A stretch of 64,000 nt of DNA from an uncultured Clostridia bacterium (lineage in GTDB: Bacteria > Bacillota > Clostridia > Christensenellales > Borkfalkiaceae), in assembly GCA_934271245.1 (NCBI GenBank), contig CAKQQY010000002.1, positions 62,001 through 126,000 on the forward strand. Reading direction: 5' to 3'. Position numbers and translations under genes: made by a program. Every line of letters begins with the position of its first letter. Position 1 is the stretch's first letter. The notes under the pieces are model-generated. The model saw nothing but the letters and a program-made list of their open reading frames with translations, searched no databases and had not been told where the DNA came from. Positions 1 to 9,655 of the stretch are shown here, in pieces.

Positions 1-1003
1 CAAGGTATTCTTCCGAAAATTGTTCATCTTTGTAAATAATTCTGTCCTCTGTTTTAAACAAAGAACATAAGGTAACCATCCTTTCCACCATTTCGCTACT
101 CTTTTGATTAAAAACAAAAAATTCTTTTTCAAAAATATGCGAAAATACGGTGGCATGAAAACTGTCCGTAAATACAACTTTAGAATTCTTTATCAGAGAA
201 ACGAATACTTCGGGAGATACGTTATATACTTTTTCATCGCCGAAATCGAGATCGCAATCCCTGCTCTTACCGGACATGTCGGGAATCGTTACGATTTTTA
301 AGTTATGTTTTTTCGCATAGCCGACTGCCAAAGACCTTGCGTTTAAGTCGTCGCCAAGAAAATAACAAAACATATAATCCCCATACGCTTTACAATCACG
401 TTCGGACATTCTATCCCATTCGGTTTTATCCAGTAACAACGTCGGATCCAACACCCATTCGATTTTATCACCGTATAAATCGCTTAATAATTTGACGGAA
501 GATTTTTCTCTGACAGACACTGCATTAAAACTTTTCAGCATACTTCCAAAAAGTTCTTTCTCGTTTTCGTTTAATTGTTTCCTTCCTAAACTTGCGGCGT
601 AAGAAAATTTATAATTTTTGTTACCGACAAAACTTAATTTATACGCCTCGTTAATCCAGTCAGGATTCCACACCTGATCGCTTCCCACGATAAAACAATT
701 ATAAAATTCGTTTGCTTTTTTTATATCGGGTAAACAATAAAGCTTAGAGTGCTTTATAGAATCTCTGAATCCTTTCACTGCTTTGTCTCTGTCTTTTAGT
801 TCTTTACGTTTTGCAAAACTGTTTATAAATCTTTTAATACTCGAAGCAACGTATCTGACTTTCGACCCGTCATAAAAATCGATAACTTCCGTATCATACC
901 CCATGTCGTTACATATCTTTACCAAAGCGTACGCCTGCAAATTCGCGCCGTAGTTAACGTTATTATGATACATCGTTACAATGGCTGTTTTCTTTCTCAT
1001 CAT
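1..1003 (-). CDS. Polysaccharide pyruvyl transferase family protein (3' end outside window)
   Basis: An open frame of about 334 residues starts at the ATG at 1003-1001 and runs unbroken off the left edge, so the C-terminus is missing. The translation begins MMRKKTAIVTMYHNN and contains the motif GSDQVWNP and, later, TDSFHATVFS, both characteristic of the polysaccharide pyruvyl transferase family (PF04230). These enzymes add ketal-pyruvate to sugars of exopolysaccharides or secondary wall polymers; some relatives act on other acceptors. It begins one base after the stop of the upstream glycosyltransferase and is the last gene seen of the surface-glycan operon. A second in-frame ATG follows the first directly, so the start is uncertain by one codon. 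The substrate cannot be told from sequence. Confidence 0.85.
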   Translation of the reverse strand, partial: MMRKKTAIVTMYHNNVNYGANLQAYALVKICNDMGYDTEVIDFYDGSKVRYVASSIKRFINSFAKRKELKDRDKAVKGFRDSIKHSKLYCLPDIKKANEFYNCFIVGSDQVWNPDWINEAYKLSFVGNKNYKFSYAASLGRKQLNENEKELFGSMLKSFNAVSVREKSSVKLLSDLYGDKIEWVLDPTLLLDKTEWDRMSERDCKAYGDYMFCYFLGDDLNARSLAVGYAKKHNLKIVTIPDMSGKSRDCDLDFGDEKVYNVSPEVFVSLIKNSKVVFTDSFHATVFSHIFEKEFFVFNQKSSEMVERMVTLCSLFKTEDRIIYKDEQFSEEYL

Positions 1004-1004
1004 A

Positions 1005-2162
1005 TTACTTATACCAATTATTTTTTAACTTTTTCGCTTTGGAGCACGGTCCTTCTTCAAAACCATGCGGATTTTTATTCCCGCTCATAATATCTTTTAT
1101 AAGCGTTACTATTCTTTTCGCGGCGACTTCCGCATTCCAGGTTTTTGCTAACGCAAAATACGCTTCTTCGCCTAAACCCTCCCGTATTTCGGGATTATCG
1201 AGCAAGAATTTAACTTTTTTATATAAATCTTCCGAATCCCCGTTTCTATAAATCAAACCGTTTTCATTATCTTTTATAAGAAGAGGAACGCTGCCTATGG
1301 CGTGGCTCGCTACAACGGCGCAACCGCTATTCATCGATTCGTTTAAAACCGCGCCCCAACCTTCGTTAAAATCGGAAGTAAACATAAATATTCCCGATTT
1401 TTCCATATATTCTCTGACCTTTTCAGGCGCCATCGCTCCCAAAAGTTCTACCGAATCGCTTAATCCCTTTTCCTTTATTAAGGTTTCCATTTCGGTCTCT
1501 TTTTCGCCGTTACCGATTAAACGAAGTTTGAAATCGTATCCGTCTTTTTTTAATTTTTCCGCAACGTAAAGCGGCGCTTCGGGGTGCTTCAAGTCAATCA
1601 ACCTTGCCACCCAAAGAAGAGAATTTTTTTCTTTTCCCTTTATTAAGGATTTTATGTCAGGATAAGTTTTTACTTCGGGGAAATACCCCCAGTTATACGC
1701 GCGGTTTTTAAAATTAAACGTTTTTAAGTAATCTGCGTACGCATATGCGCTCGAACACAGTAAATATGTATTTCTAAATCTTCCCCACCGATAAAAACAC
1801 TTTAAAAACCTTAACGGCTGTTCGTAAAATTTAAATCCTTTTTTATACAGTCTTTCCGAATATCTGAAAACAAGTTTGCCCGCTTTCAGCCTGTTTTTTA
1901 TCATCTTATAAGGCGCAGAACCGAAAATTACGACGTCAGCCTCGTTAATTGCTTTTATGGATTCGTCATACTTTTCTTCCGACTCGTAACTTTTTATCAC
2001 GTAATCGGGATAGTTTTTTTCTCCCCACCCCATATTTTTTCGTTCTGACTCCATTTCTTCCGTTTCGATAAAACGATACTCTACCCCGTCCGTTTTATTC
2101 ATACTGTCGGAAAAGGGTTTTTGGTGGTGATTAAAGTAGTTGGACAGAAAAACTATTTTCAC
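1005..2162 (-). CDS. Glycosyltransferase family 4 (GT-B fold)
   Basis: About 385 residues. The longest frame reaches 2255, but its first 31 residues overlap the upstream gene. A GTG at 2162-2160 is preceded by GGGAGAG at 2174-2168 with a 5-nt spacer, and from it the protein starts with the GT-B-like strand VKIVFLSNYFN, so I place the start there. The C-terminal half has the GT4 donor-site features: LLWVARLIDLKHPE, then GIFMFTSDFNEGWGAVLNES with the E-x7-E type motif. It probably transfers a nucleotide-activated sugar to the growing lipid-linked repeat unit at the inner membrane face. Donor and acceptor are unknown. Confidence 0.85.
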   Translation of the reverse strand: MKIVFLSNYFNHHQKPFSDSMNKTDGVEYRFIETEEMESERKNMGWGEKNYPDYVIKSYESEEKYDESIKAINEADVVIFGSAPYKMIKNRLKAGKLVFRYSERLYKKGFKFYEQPLRFLKCFYRWGRFRNTYLLCSSAYAYADYLKTFNFKNRAYNWGYFPEVKTYPDIKSLIKGKEKNSLLWVARLIDLKHPEAPLYVAEKLKKDGYDFKLRLIGNGEKETEMETLIKEKGLSDSVELLGAMAPEKVREYMEKSGIFMFTSDFNEGWGAVLNESMNSGCAVVASHAIGSVPLLIKDNENGLIYRNGDSEDLYKKVKFLLDNPEIREGLGEEAYFALAKTWNAEVAAKRIVTLIKDIMSGNKNPHGFEEGPCSKAKKLKNNWYK

Positions 2163-2173
2163 TGAAACTCTCC

Positions 2174-3256
2174 CTAAATAATATAAACGTATTCGTAAAG
2201 ATTGTTTCTGCTTATACCGATGAAAAACAACAAAACGGAGAAAATTATAAAACAAGCCTTAAACACCCTGCTCATCGTTTTATCTTTGAAACTTTCCGTC
2301 ACGTTTGCGATGAGAACGTAGTTTATCGCGTCGACAAAGTACTTGGCAACTCTCCCCGTGATAAGTACTTTAAATTGCAGCGCGTAAAACATAACGCCCG
2401 TCATAAGTATAAACGTTAAACTATCCGTCCTGGATTTTAACAACAACTTCTCTTCGGGATTTTTTTCTTTAAGGGACAAATATAAAAGTCCGAAAATGAT
2501 AAAGAATATTATAAAATCTTTTATTCTGCCGGTAAGCGACTCTACTTCTTCTTTACCGTAGTTCATGTTAAACAATCTGTTAAAAAATCCTACGAAAATA
2601 TTACCGAAAACGAAGGCAACGGCAAGAATCGCCGTATATATTATAACGTTTTTCTCCGTCAACTTTATTCTACCGATAAAGTAAACGGGTAAAAATATAA
2701 TTGCCGTCTGGTGAAAAGACAACGCGAGCAGTGTTATTAGAATAAACGGTATTATTTTTTTCTTCTTTACGTAGTCGTACGCCCACAAACAAATCGCCAT
2801 AGCGATACTCTGACGGAAAGCGGTAAGAGCAAACCCGTAAAACCCGAGCGTAAAGAATAAAATAACCGAAAGATAAATATCATCCGAATGTTTATAAATA
2901 AACCTGAACGAGAAAAAGCAAATGATAGTCGGAACGACGAACAAAATTACTTGCGGTTCGCGGAAAATATGCGCTATCAGCCAGTTTAAAATATAATACC
3001 CGTAGTCTTTTTCGATTGTAGCAAGGTACTCCACAAAGGAATAATCCATTGCGTTTTTACATTGCGTGTAATATACGACAACGTCATATACGTCGGATAA
3101 CTGTATTGTGCCGTCCCTTAGTCCCATTTGCAGAATAATCGTTACGGCGCACAAAACCAGATATATAATTTTATTGTTTTTCGTTTTAGGCATTAAAAAC
3201 GCAAAAAACGCGCTTAGTACGCCTATTATAGAAATTACAGTCAAGCAACCTATCAT
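2174..3256 (-). CDS. EpsG/Wzy-type polysaccharide polymerase
   Basis: A polytopic membrane protein of 360 residues with roughly ten hydrophobic segments. The central pattern FRQSIAMAICLWAYDYVKKK followed by LALSFHQTAIIFLP is the signature of the EpsG family: an Arg-Gln after a helix, then a conserved His in the next. Such proteins are thought to polymerise repeat units on the outer face of the membrane in Wzx/Wzy-type pathways. It sits between glycosyltransferase genes of the same operon; its stop overlaps the ribosome site of the next gene. No Wzx flippase is seen in the window, so it must lie further left or elsewhere. Confidence 0.8.
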   Translation of the reverse strand: MIGCLTVISIIGVLSAFFAFLMPKTKNNKIIYLVLCAVTIILQMGLRDGTIQLSDVYDVVVYYTQCKNAMDYSFVEYLATIEKDYGYYILNWLIAHIFREPQVILFVVPTIICFFSFRFIYKHSDDIYLSVILFFTLGFYGFALTAFRQSIAMAICLWAYDYVKKKKIIPFILITLLALSFHQTAIIFLPVYFIGRIKLTEKNVIIYTAILAVAFVFGNIFVGFFNRLFNMNYGKEEVESLTGRIKDFIIFFIIFGLLYLSLKEKNPEEKLLLKSRTDSLTFILMTGVMFYALQFKVLITGRVAKYFVDAINYVLIANVTESFKDKTMSRVFKACFIIFSVLLFFIGISRNNLYEYVYII

Positions 3257-3257
3257 A

Positions 3258-4442
3258 CTATTTATATAACTCTATATATTCCTTAAACTTTTTATCCGCG
3301 TCGAATTCTTCGGCTTTTAAAACACAATCTTCTTTTGTAAAAGGTCTTTCCTTTCTTATGCGTTCTATCTCTTTTATCAATCCGTTTATATCGTCACAAT
3401 CGACAACCGCGCCCGTTTTTTCGTTTATTATCTCTGGACTGCCGCCCGTCTTAAACGTAACAACCGGCGTTCCGCAAGCAATCGACTCCATATTGACGGT
3501 AGGATAGTTTTCTTCTCTCGTAGGATTTACAAACAAGTCGCAAGCGGTATATATTTCCGCAAGTTCGGTCTGATTTTGCGTGCGGTGAATAGATATTATA
3601 TCTTTCGGCAGCAGTTTGTCCGTTTCGGCGTTACCGCCGACTATAACTATCGCGTATTTATCTTTATCTAACCGTTCGGAAAGTTTTATAAAAACGTCTA
3701 ACCCTTTCCTTGCGCCCCAACCGAACGCCACGCCTGACAGCAAGAATTTATCTTTATCTATTCCGTGTTTTTCCCTGAAATTGCTTTCGGTGGGTTTGAA
3801 AACGGATAAATCAATTCCGTTATTTATTACCTTTACGGGATAATCTTTCATAAAAGACTTTTTAACTTCTCCCGCAAGCCATTCCGACGGCGTGATTATC
3901 GTAAGATTTAACCCCGTAAACAGTTGTTTCTTTCTATTAAACAGTTTTTTGCTTTTATCGAAAAACCAACTGTATTCCTTTCTTAATTTGCAACGCGAGC
4001 ATTCCGATTGCCACTTATAACACTTAGCCATAGTGTAATGCGGACAATACGCCGTAAACGCCCAGCAGTCGTGAAAAGTCCAGAACAATTTTATTTCGGG
4101 ATTTTTCTTAAAAAACGTAAAAAGCGTTTTAAGGTTTACGTTATGCCCGTGGATATTGTGCAAATGCACTACATCCGGCGAAAACTCTTTTACCTGCCTG
4201 ATGATTTCTTTTGTAGCAAAAGAAGAATTGAACCCGTAATTACCGAAAATTCTCGATTTTAACGCCTGTATTTTATAATAGTTTTTATTTTTTATTTTTA
4301 CCGCGTTTTCGGCTTTTAACTCGCCTTGCGAATAAAGAGTTAAATTCTCAATATTTTCTTTATCCATAAGTTTTGCGACGGAATAACAAATTTTACCCGT
4401 ACTGCCGCTGCCGTAAGTAGCGTTTATCTGTAAAACTTTCAT
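3258..4442 (-). CDS. Glycosyltransferase family 4
   Basis: 394 residues starting MKVLQINATYGSGSTGKIC, a Gly-rich N-terminal loop typical of GT4. A mid-section WTFHDCWAFTAYCPHY, followed by a Cys-rich patch (CYKWQSECSRCKL), is common in WcaL-like enzymes of exopolysaccharide clusters. The donor domain shows INNGIDLSVFKP, SGVAFGWGARKG and FVNPTREENYPTVNMESIACGTPVV. It probably adds one sugar to the lipid-linked oligosaccharide in the cytoplasm. It lies 6 nt downstream of the GT2 gene stop, so it is cotranscribed. Linkage and sugar are unknown. Confidence 0.87.
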   Translation of the reverse strand: MKVLQINATYGSGSTGKICYSVAKLMDKENIENLTLYSQGELKAENAVKIKNKNYYKIQALKSRIFGNYGFNSSFATKEIIRQVKEFSPDVVHLHNIHGHNVNLKTLFTFFKKNPEIKLFWTFHDCWAFTAYCPHYTMAKCYKWQSECSRCKLRKEYSWFFDKSKKLFNRKKQLFTGLNLTIITPSEWLAGEVKKSFMKDYPVKVINNGIDLSVFKPTESNFREKHGIDKDKFLLSGVAFGWGARKGLDVFIKLSERLDKDKYAIVIVGGNAETDKLLPKDIISIHRTQNQTELAEIYTACDLFVNPTREENYPTVNMESIACGTPVVTFKTGGSPEIINEKTGAVVDCDDINGLIKEIERIRKERPFTKEDCVLKAEEFDADKKFKEYIELYK

Positions 4443-4448
4443 AGTTTA

Positions 4449-5411
4449 CTAATTGGTTTTTACTTTCCTGAATATTCTGTAATACGTACGCCTTATCGCG
4501 GGGCGGATACCGCCGTAAAAGACGTACCACTTCAAAGAAATTCTTTGAGATAAAGACAATTTTTTCTTTCCCTTTACTTTCTTCAAACCTTTACGAACGA
4601 CTCCCGTATTATTGTAGATAGCGTTATTCCTTAAAAAGTAATAAATGAATTTATTCGTTTTATCGCTTTTTTCTATTATTTCGTCTAACAGGATATCGCC
4701 TATCGTAAGGCTATCCTTCTTAAATAACGCTTTGCCGGTCTGGGTCAACTGTTTATCGTGTATCCGATTCTTCACTCCGACATAGTCTGTATAAATTAAG
4801 GAATATCCTTTTAAGAATATGCGATACCACATCAATAAATCTTGCGAATAACGCATACTTTCGTCAAAATACAAATCGTTATCGGTAAATATATTTTTGG
4901 GTATCAGTAACGCGCACCCGTTAAAAGAACCGTATTTAAAAAGGTTTAACAATACTTGTTTACAATCGGTAATTTGCCCACAAGTAAACGTGTATCTGCT
5001 TTTTCTTTTACTTATTTTTTTGGAATCTTTATTTATATGGATACTGTTGCAGTAACAAACGGTGTTTGCATCTCCGTATTTTTCCAAAACGTCTATTTGC
5101 GAAGAAACTTTTTCGGGAAAATATACGTCGTCGTGAGAAAGCCAGGAAAAATATTCCCCTTTCATTTCGCGAATACCGAGATTGAGCGCGGAAGAAACTC
5201 CCCCGTTTTCTTTATGAAAATATCTTATTTTATCCCCGTAAGAAAGCGCGATTTTTTCCGTTTCGCCGTTATCTTTAGAACCGTCGTTTATAACGAGAAC
5301 TTCTATATTTTCGTACGTCTGGTTAAGCGCGCTGTCTATCGCTTCTTTCATATAATTCGCGCCGTTATAAACGGGAATTATTATCGAAACCAAAGGGTTA
5401 TCGTTCATCAT
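4449..5411 (-). CDS. Glycosyltransferase family 2 (GT-A fold)
   Basis: 320 residues. The N-terminus PLVSIIIPVYNGANYMKEAI is the classical GT2 nucleotide-binding start, followed by LVINDGSKDNG and the DXD-like SHDDVYFPEKV. The C-terminus ends in a basic stretch (RRTYYRIFRKVKTN) that could lie on the membrane. Two adjacent ATGs occur at 5411 and 5408, after GAGGGTG. The start overlaps the end of the upstream GT4 gene by 14 nt, indicating translational coupling. It is an inverting sugar transferase of the repeat-unit pathway; the substrate is not predictable. Confidence 0.87.
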   Translation of the reverse strand: MMNDNPLVSIIIPVYNGANYMKEAIDSALNQTYENIEVLVINDGSKDNGETEKIALSYGDKIRYFHKENGGVSSALNLGIREMKGEYFSWLSHDDVYFPEKVSSQIDVLEKYGDANTVCYCNSIHINKDSKKISKRKSRYTFTCGQITDCKQVLLNLFKYGSFNGCALLIPKNIFTDNDLYFDESMRYSQDLLMWYRIFLKGYSLIYTDYVGVKNRIHDKQLTQTGKALFKKDSLTIGDILLDEIIEKSDKTNKFIYYFLRNNAIYNNTGVVRKGLKKVKGKKKLSLSQRISLKWYVFYGGIRPAIRRTYYRIFRKVKTN

Positions 5412-6495
5412 TCAGCACCCTCAACACCTTTTCGTTTATCGTAACCTGATTGAAATTTTTTTCGGCAAAATTACGGGCGTTTTTCCCCATTTGTTTCGCT
5501 TCTTCCGAATGTTCTATACACCACATAGCCTTATCCGCCAACGCTGCGGCATCTCCTACCGGCACCAAAAAACCTGTTTCTCCGTCGATTACGGTATCGC
5601 GCGTTCCGTTTGTTTGACCGGTAATCGACAATCTTCCGACTGCGGCGGCTTCTGCATTGACTAACCCGAAACCTTCTTTGTAAGAAGGAAGTACGTTTGC
5701 GACACAATCTTCTATATACGGTCTTACGTCGCCGGTAACGCCCAAATAGTTAACGCTTCCGTCATCGATATACCCCTGAATATCGGATAGTTTTACCGAA
5801 CCTTCCGCTCCTAAATAATTAAATACGGCGTCGGGATATTTTTGCTTTACTATCTTTGCGCATTCGCAATATTCGTATATTCCTTTCGTTTGCAGCATTC
5901 TTGCCATCATCAAAAACGTTTTATGGTTTTTAACGGGCTTATAAGCAAACTTTTCCAAATCAACGCCTATACCGTGTATTATCTCGCATTGATTTTCTTT
6001 AACCAACTTTCTATCTATAAACTCTTTTTTATCGTCGTTATTTAAAAAAAATATTTTTTTGCTGTATCTGAAAGATTTTTTATACAAAAAACAACAAACG
6101 GCGCGGATTATTTTCCATTTCAAAGTGTTATAAGTAAATGGATCGCCCGTACCTTCCACCATAGAAAAAATCTGTTTCACGCCGGCTTTTTTAGCCGCGC
6201 GCACCCCGAACGCATTCGGTTTTAACATAAAAGTGAAAACCACGTCGGGATTTATCTTTTTTATCACTTTATAATATCTGTTTTTAAGGGATAAAATTTT
6301 TAGCGGGTTAACGCTTCTGTTTTTGTCTTCTACGAAATAGAATTTTACGTTTTTGCTTTCTATCTCTTTTTTATATTTATCGTCTAACGTTAAAACGGAT
6401 ACTTCATAATCGTTTTTTTGTAACGCTTCAATCAGTTTTTCTCTAAAAGTAATCACCTGATTAGAAGTAGGCGTTATCAATAATATTTTTTTCAT
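5398..6495 (-). CDS. Glycosyltransferase family 4, PglA-like
   Basis: 365 residues beginning MKKILLITPTSNQVITFREK. The acceptor domain has NPDVVFTFMLKPNAFG and the donor domain MMARMLQTKGIYEYCECAK and VLPSYKEGFGLVNAEAAAVGR, a GT4 arrangement resembling enzymes that add the second sugar to an undecaprenyl-diphospho-monosaccharide (PglA-like). The two upstream genes encode the initiating sugar transferase and an aminotransferase, as in Pgl-type pathways, which supports an early position. That assignment is inference from order and resemblance. Confidence 0.85.
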   Translation of the reverse strand: MKKILLITPTSNQVITFREKLIEALQKNDYEVSVLTLDDKYKKEIESKNVKFYFVEDKNRSVNPLKILSLKNRYYKVIKKINPDVVFTFMLKPNAFGVRAAKKAGVKQIFSMVEGTGDPFTYNTLKWKIIRAVCCFLYKKSFRYSKKIFFLNNDDKKEFIDRKLVKENQCEIIHGIGVDLEKFAYKPVKNHKTFLMMARMLQTKGIYEYCECAKIVKQKYPDAVFNYLGAEGSVKLSDIQGYIDDGSVNYLGVTGDVRPYIEDCVANVLPSYKEGFGLVNAEAAAVGRLSITGQTNGTRDTVIDGETGFLVPVGDAAALADKAMWCIEHSEEAKQMGKNARNFAEKNFNQVTINEKVLRVLNDER

Positions 6496-6500
6496 AGTTT

Positions 6501-7472
6501 TTATAATTCGTCTTCTTTACAAATCACAACACTGTCGTACATCATCATTACAACGCCTTCGTCATAATTCCCGAATACCGGTTTATTAGCGATGCCGTTT
6601 AAGTTATTTTCTATCAATTTAATAAAATCAACTCCTGCGCCGTACGCATGCAAATACGCCCCACCGAACCTCGGGTTAACTTCCGACAGATAATAAACCC
6701 CGTCTCTGCAGAAAAAATCCATATCGACCGGTCCGTTAAACTCTAATACCGATACTATTTTTTGAATAAACTCAAACAGTTCAGGGTCCTTAAATGATAC
6801 CGTTTTACTGGCGCCGCCTATCCTTGTTTCAATTTTCTTTTTAGAAAAAGCAGAAACCGCTTCGTGAGAAATCGTATCTATATATACGTCTGCGTCCAAA
6901 TCGGTGCAGAACATATATTCTTGTATTATTAGCGAAGGATCATTTTTTATTGCCGACTTCAAATCGTCATAAGAATAAATTTTTCTTGCCCCGACACTAC
7001 CGCTACCCGTTCTCGGTTTAACAAACACGGGAAAATCAATTTTTTTATCTGAAAACGCCTTATCGAAATCTTCTATGGTTCCCCATGTTTCTACGGTAGA
7101 AATTCCTTTCGTTTTTAAATACTTAAACATTTTATATTTATCAAAACATAAGTCCGCAGTATTTTTAAATGGCGCCAGAACTTCAACGTTAATTGCTTTA
7201 AACTTATCGCGATTTTCCGATAACAGTTGGATCTCCGGATCTATAAACGTGGTAATGGCATTTATCCGTTCTTTAACGCATATATCAATTAAGCAATCTA
7301 TATATTTAGGATCGCTTATCTTCGGTACTATATATCTTTTATCGGCAAAATATAATGCCGGAGCATATTTACTATTATCGGTAGCAACCAACTTGGATTC
7401 TGCCGGAATAGTTTTTCTAAAGTCTTTTAATAATTCCCCGCGTCTGCCGACGCTACACATTAGGTAATTCAT
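6501..7472 (-). CDS. ATP-grasp domain protein of the glycan cluster
   Basis: About 323 residues, starting MNYLMCSVGRRGELLK. The ATG at 7472 is preceded by AGAAGGG with an 8-nt spacer, whereas the GTG three codons upstream directly abuts that site, so 7472 is preferred. The ATP-grasp features are FPVFVKPRTGSGSVGARKI (ATP-binding Lys and Gly loop), IIQEYMF, and MDFFCRDGVYYLSEVNPRFGG (metal-binding acidic residues, NPR). The fold resembles carbamoyl-phosphate-synthase-like ligases. Family members join a carboxylate to an amine or thiol through an acyl phosphate; in surface-glycan clusters they may attach an amino acid to an amino sugar. The true substrate is unknown. Confidence 0.82.
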   Translation of the reverse strand: MNYLMCSVGRRGELLKDFRKTIPAESKLVATDNSKYAPALYFADKRYIVPKISDPKYIDCLIDICVKERINAITTFIDPEIQLLSENRDKFKAINVEVLAPFKNTADLCFDKYKMFKYLKTKGISTVETWGTIEDFDKAFSDKKIDFPVFVKPRTGSGSVGARKIYSYDDLKSAIKNDPSLIIQEYMFCTDLDADVYIDTISHEAVSAFSKKKIETRIGGASKTVSFKDPELFEFIQKIVSVLEFNGPVDMDFFCRDGVYYLSEVNPRFGGAYLHAYGAGVDFIKLIENNLNGIANKPVFGNYDEGVVMMMYDSVVICKEDEL

Positions 7473-7496
7473 ACGGCTCACCCTTCTTTTTCTTTT

Positions 7497-8189
7497 TTAA
7501 TTTTTCCCTTTAAATTCTTCCATCGTGGCTGACGTTCCGCTGCTGACTCCGTCTCTTTTCAAAACGCATAACGCCGTTTGAAAAATCAATTTCATATCAC
7601 CGAAAAAAGTAATATTTTTTGTGTAACGCACGTCCATTTCAAACCTTTCTTCCCAACTTACGGCGTTTCTTCCGTGACATTGAGCGTATCCTGTAAGCCC
7701 GGGACGAACGTCGTGCCTATGACGTTGTTCTTCGGTATACCTGTCTAAATATTTTACCAAAAGCGGACGCGGTCCGACGATGGACATATCGCCGATAAAT
7801 ATATTGAATAATTCGGGAATTTCGTCAAGCGAAGTAGACCGAAGTATTTTCCCGTATCTCGTCAATCTTTTTTCGTCGGGAAGCAGATTGCCCTGCTCGT
7901 CCTTTTCGCAAGTCATCGTTCTGAACTTTATTAGTTTGAAAATCTTCTCTTTACCCGTTTTTTTATTGATTTTACCGGGACGCATCTGGGTGAAAAAGGG
8001 ATTACCTTTCATCTTTATCGCGCCTGAAACGATTAAAATCAAAAACAGCGGGGAAAACACTAAAATAGCAATTCCGCTCAACAGTACGTCGTAAAATCTT
8101 TTAAAAAAGCATCTGTAAAACACCGATGAAAGCAACAGCCATACCGCTACTCCCCCGATAACTATCGCGACGATATAATACCATTCCAT
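7497..8189 (-). CDS. Initiating sugar transferase (PglC/WcaJ-type phosphoglycosyl transferase)
   Basis: 230 residues. An N-terminal membrane segment (YYIVAIVIGGVAVWLLLSS) is followed by FKRFYDVLLSGIAILVFSPL, the re-entrant hairpin of monotopic phosphoglycosyl transferases. The catalytic region has KLIKFRTMT, the Arg-Leu-Thr-Arg-Tyr-Gly-Lys block, STSLDEIPELFN (DE dyad region) and MSIVGPRPLL, all diagnostic of the bacterial sugar transferase family (PF02397). It moves a phospho-sugar from UDP-sugar to undecaprenyl phosphate, starting the repeat unit. Its ATG overlaps the stop of the aminotransferase gene (TGATG). Short length and a single N-terminal segment fit the PglC class rather than the longer WbaP/WcaJ class. 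Confidence 0.92.
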   Translation of the reverse strand: MEWYYIVAIVIGGVAVWLLLSSVFYRCFFKRFYDVLLSGIAILVFSPLFLILIVSGAIKMKGNPFFTQMRPGKINKKTGKEKIFKLIKFRTMTCEKDEQGNLLPDEKRLTRYGKILRSTSLDEIPELFNIFIGDMSIVGPRPLLVKYLDRYTEEQRHRHDVRPGLTGYAQCHGRNAVSWEERFEMDVRYTKNITFFGDMKLIFQTALCVLKRDGVSSGTSATMEEFKGKN

Positions 8190-9466
8190 CAGTCAAAACA
8201 CCTTCTTATAACTTCGATAATTCTGTCCTGATCTTCAGCCGTCATTTTGTTATCGCTCGGCAGACACAAACCCCTTTCGAATATATCCGCGCCGACGTCT
8301 TCCGCTCCGCCTGCAATATATGCGTTTGTCGTACAGCGGATACTGCCGTTTCTGCCGATACACTCGTGCATGCGGTACATAGGCTGCATATGCATAGGTT
8401 TCCATATCGGGCGACCTTCCGCGTTTATCGAAAAAATTGCTTCCAGAATTTCCGTCGGGCAGGATTTACCTTTTTCCGCGGCAAATACCGCTTTATTATC
8501 GCTGCGCGCCTGCTTGCACATCGCTTCTTTATCTATTATAAACGCAGAAAGCCAAAAATTCGGTTCTGTTCCGTCGGTTATAGGATTCATTTTAATAGGT
8601 AAATCGGAAAGCCCGTTTTTATATCTTTCGTATATCGCTTTTTTCTGCGCAATATGTTCTTCTAAATGTGGATATTGACCGCGTACCACGCCGGCTATAA
8701 CGTTACTCATACGATAGTTATATCCTACTTCTTCGTGCTGGTACCAAGGCGCGTTTTCCCTTGCCTGCGTCGACCATTTACGAATTTTATTCGCAACTTC
8801 GAGTTCGTTTGTCAACAAGCACCCGCCGGAAGAACCCGTAATTATTTTGTTTCCGTTATAGGAAATAGCCGAGTAATCCCCGAAAGAACCGCAAGGTTTT
8901 CCGTTTATCGTAGCGCCTAACGCTTCCGCGGCGTCTTCTATCAAAAGAGCGCCGTGTTTTTCGCATATCCTTTTTATTTCGTCCATTCTGCCGGGAAACC
9001 CGTATAATTCCGCAGAAATAACGAGTTTTACGTCGGGATACAGTTCAAACGCCTTTTCAAGCGACACGGTGTCCATATTCCAGGACTCCCTTTCCGTTTC
9101 GATAAATATCGGAACACCGCCTTCGTACACGACGGGATTAAGCGTCGCGGCAAAGGTCATATCCGAACAAAAAACCTTTTTCCCTTCAAGCGCGCCGTGC
9201 GAAATAGCAGGTATGCCGTACAGTTTTTCTCCTGCCGACTTAACGCATAAATGAAGCGCGGCAGTACAGTTGCTTAACCCCACGGCGTAATTTTTACCGA
9301 CTTGTCGGGCGGCTATTTTTTCAACGACGTTAATGTTTTCCCCTACCGTACTCATCCAGTTGGTGTCGTACGCTTCCTGCATATATTTCATTTCTTCCCC
9401 GTGCATCGTAGGAGAAGACAGATAAACTTTCTTTTCAAAAGCCTTTATTTCCGTATTTTTAAACAT
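8189..9466 (-). CDS. DegT/DnrJ/EryC1/StrS family PLP aminotransferase
   Basis: 425 residues. It shows the sugar-aminotransferase pattern: YNLS-type binding of PLP phosphate (VGLSNCTAALHL), LIEDAAEALGA with the pyridine-binding Asp, and SYNGNKIITGSSGG with the Schiff-base Lys. These enzymes transaminate nucleotide-linked keto-sugars, for example to UDP-bacillosamine precursors. As first gene of the operon and directly coupled to the PglC-like transferase, it probably makes the amino sugar that starts the glycan. The matching 4,6-dehydratase is not in the window. Confidence 0.9.
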   Translation of the reverse strand: MFKNTEIKAFEKKVYLSSPTMHGEEMKYMQEAYDTNWMSTVGENINVVEKIAARQVGKNYAVGLSNCTAALHLCVKSAGEKLYGIPAISHGALEGKKVFCSDMTFAATLNPVVYEGGVPIFIETERESWNMDTVSLEKAFELYPDVKLVISAELYGFPGRMDEIKRICEKHGALLIEDAAEALGATINGKPCGSFGDYSAISYNGNKIITGSSGGCLLTNELEVANKIRKWSTQARENAPWYQHEEVGYNYRMSNVIAGVVRGQYPHLEEHIAQKKAIYERYKNGLSDLPIKMNPITDGTEPNFWLSAFIIDKEAMCKQARSDNKAVFAAEKGKSCPTEILEAIFSINAEGRPIWKPMHMQPMYRMHECIGRNGSIRCTTNAYIAGGAEDVGADIFERGLCLPSDNKMTAEDQDRIIEVIRRCFD

Positions 9467-9557
9467 TACTATTCTCGTTAAGAACCCCTGAATTTTTACT
9501 GCGAACGATTGATTTTAAAGAAAAACAATTCGATGCCGTTATGTTACAGACTAATTT

Positions 9558-9586
9558 ATTATACCACACAAAAAAGAATAACTCAA
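9558..9586 (-). promoter_or_regulatory. Sigma-A promoter of the surface-glycan operon
   Basis: Reading the minus strand, TTGAGT (9586-9581) and TATAAT (9563-9558) are separated by exactly 17 nt. Transcription would start near 9551 and leave a leader of about 85 nt before the aminotransferase start at 9466. No riboswitch-like structure was recognised in that leader. Confidence 0.8.
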
Positions 9587-9655
9587 TATAAAAATGTAAT
9601 TTATCGGGTTATTTTACGTTATTTTACGTCGCTATATTCGTCAAAGCAAAATAAG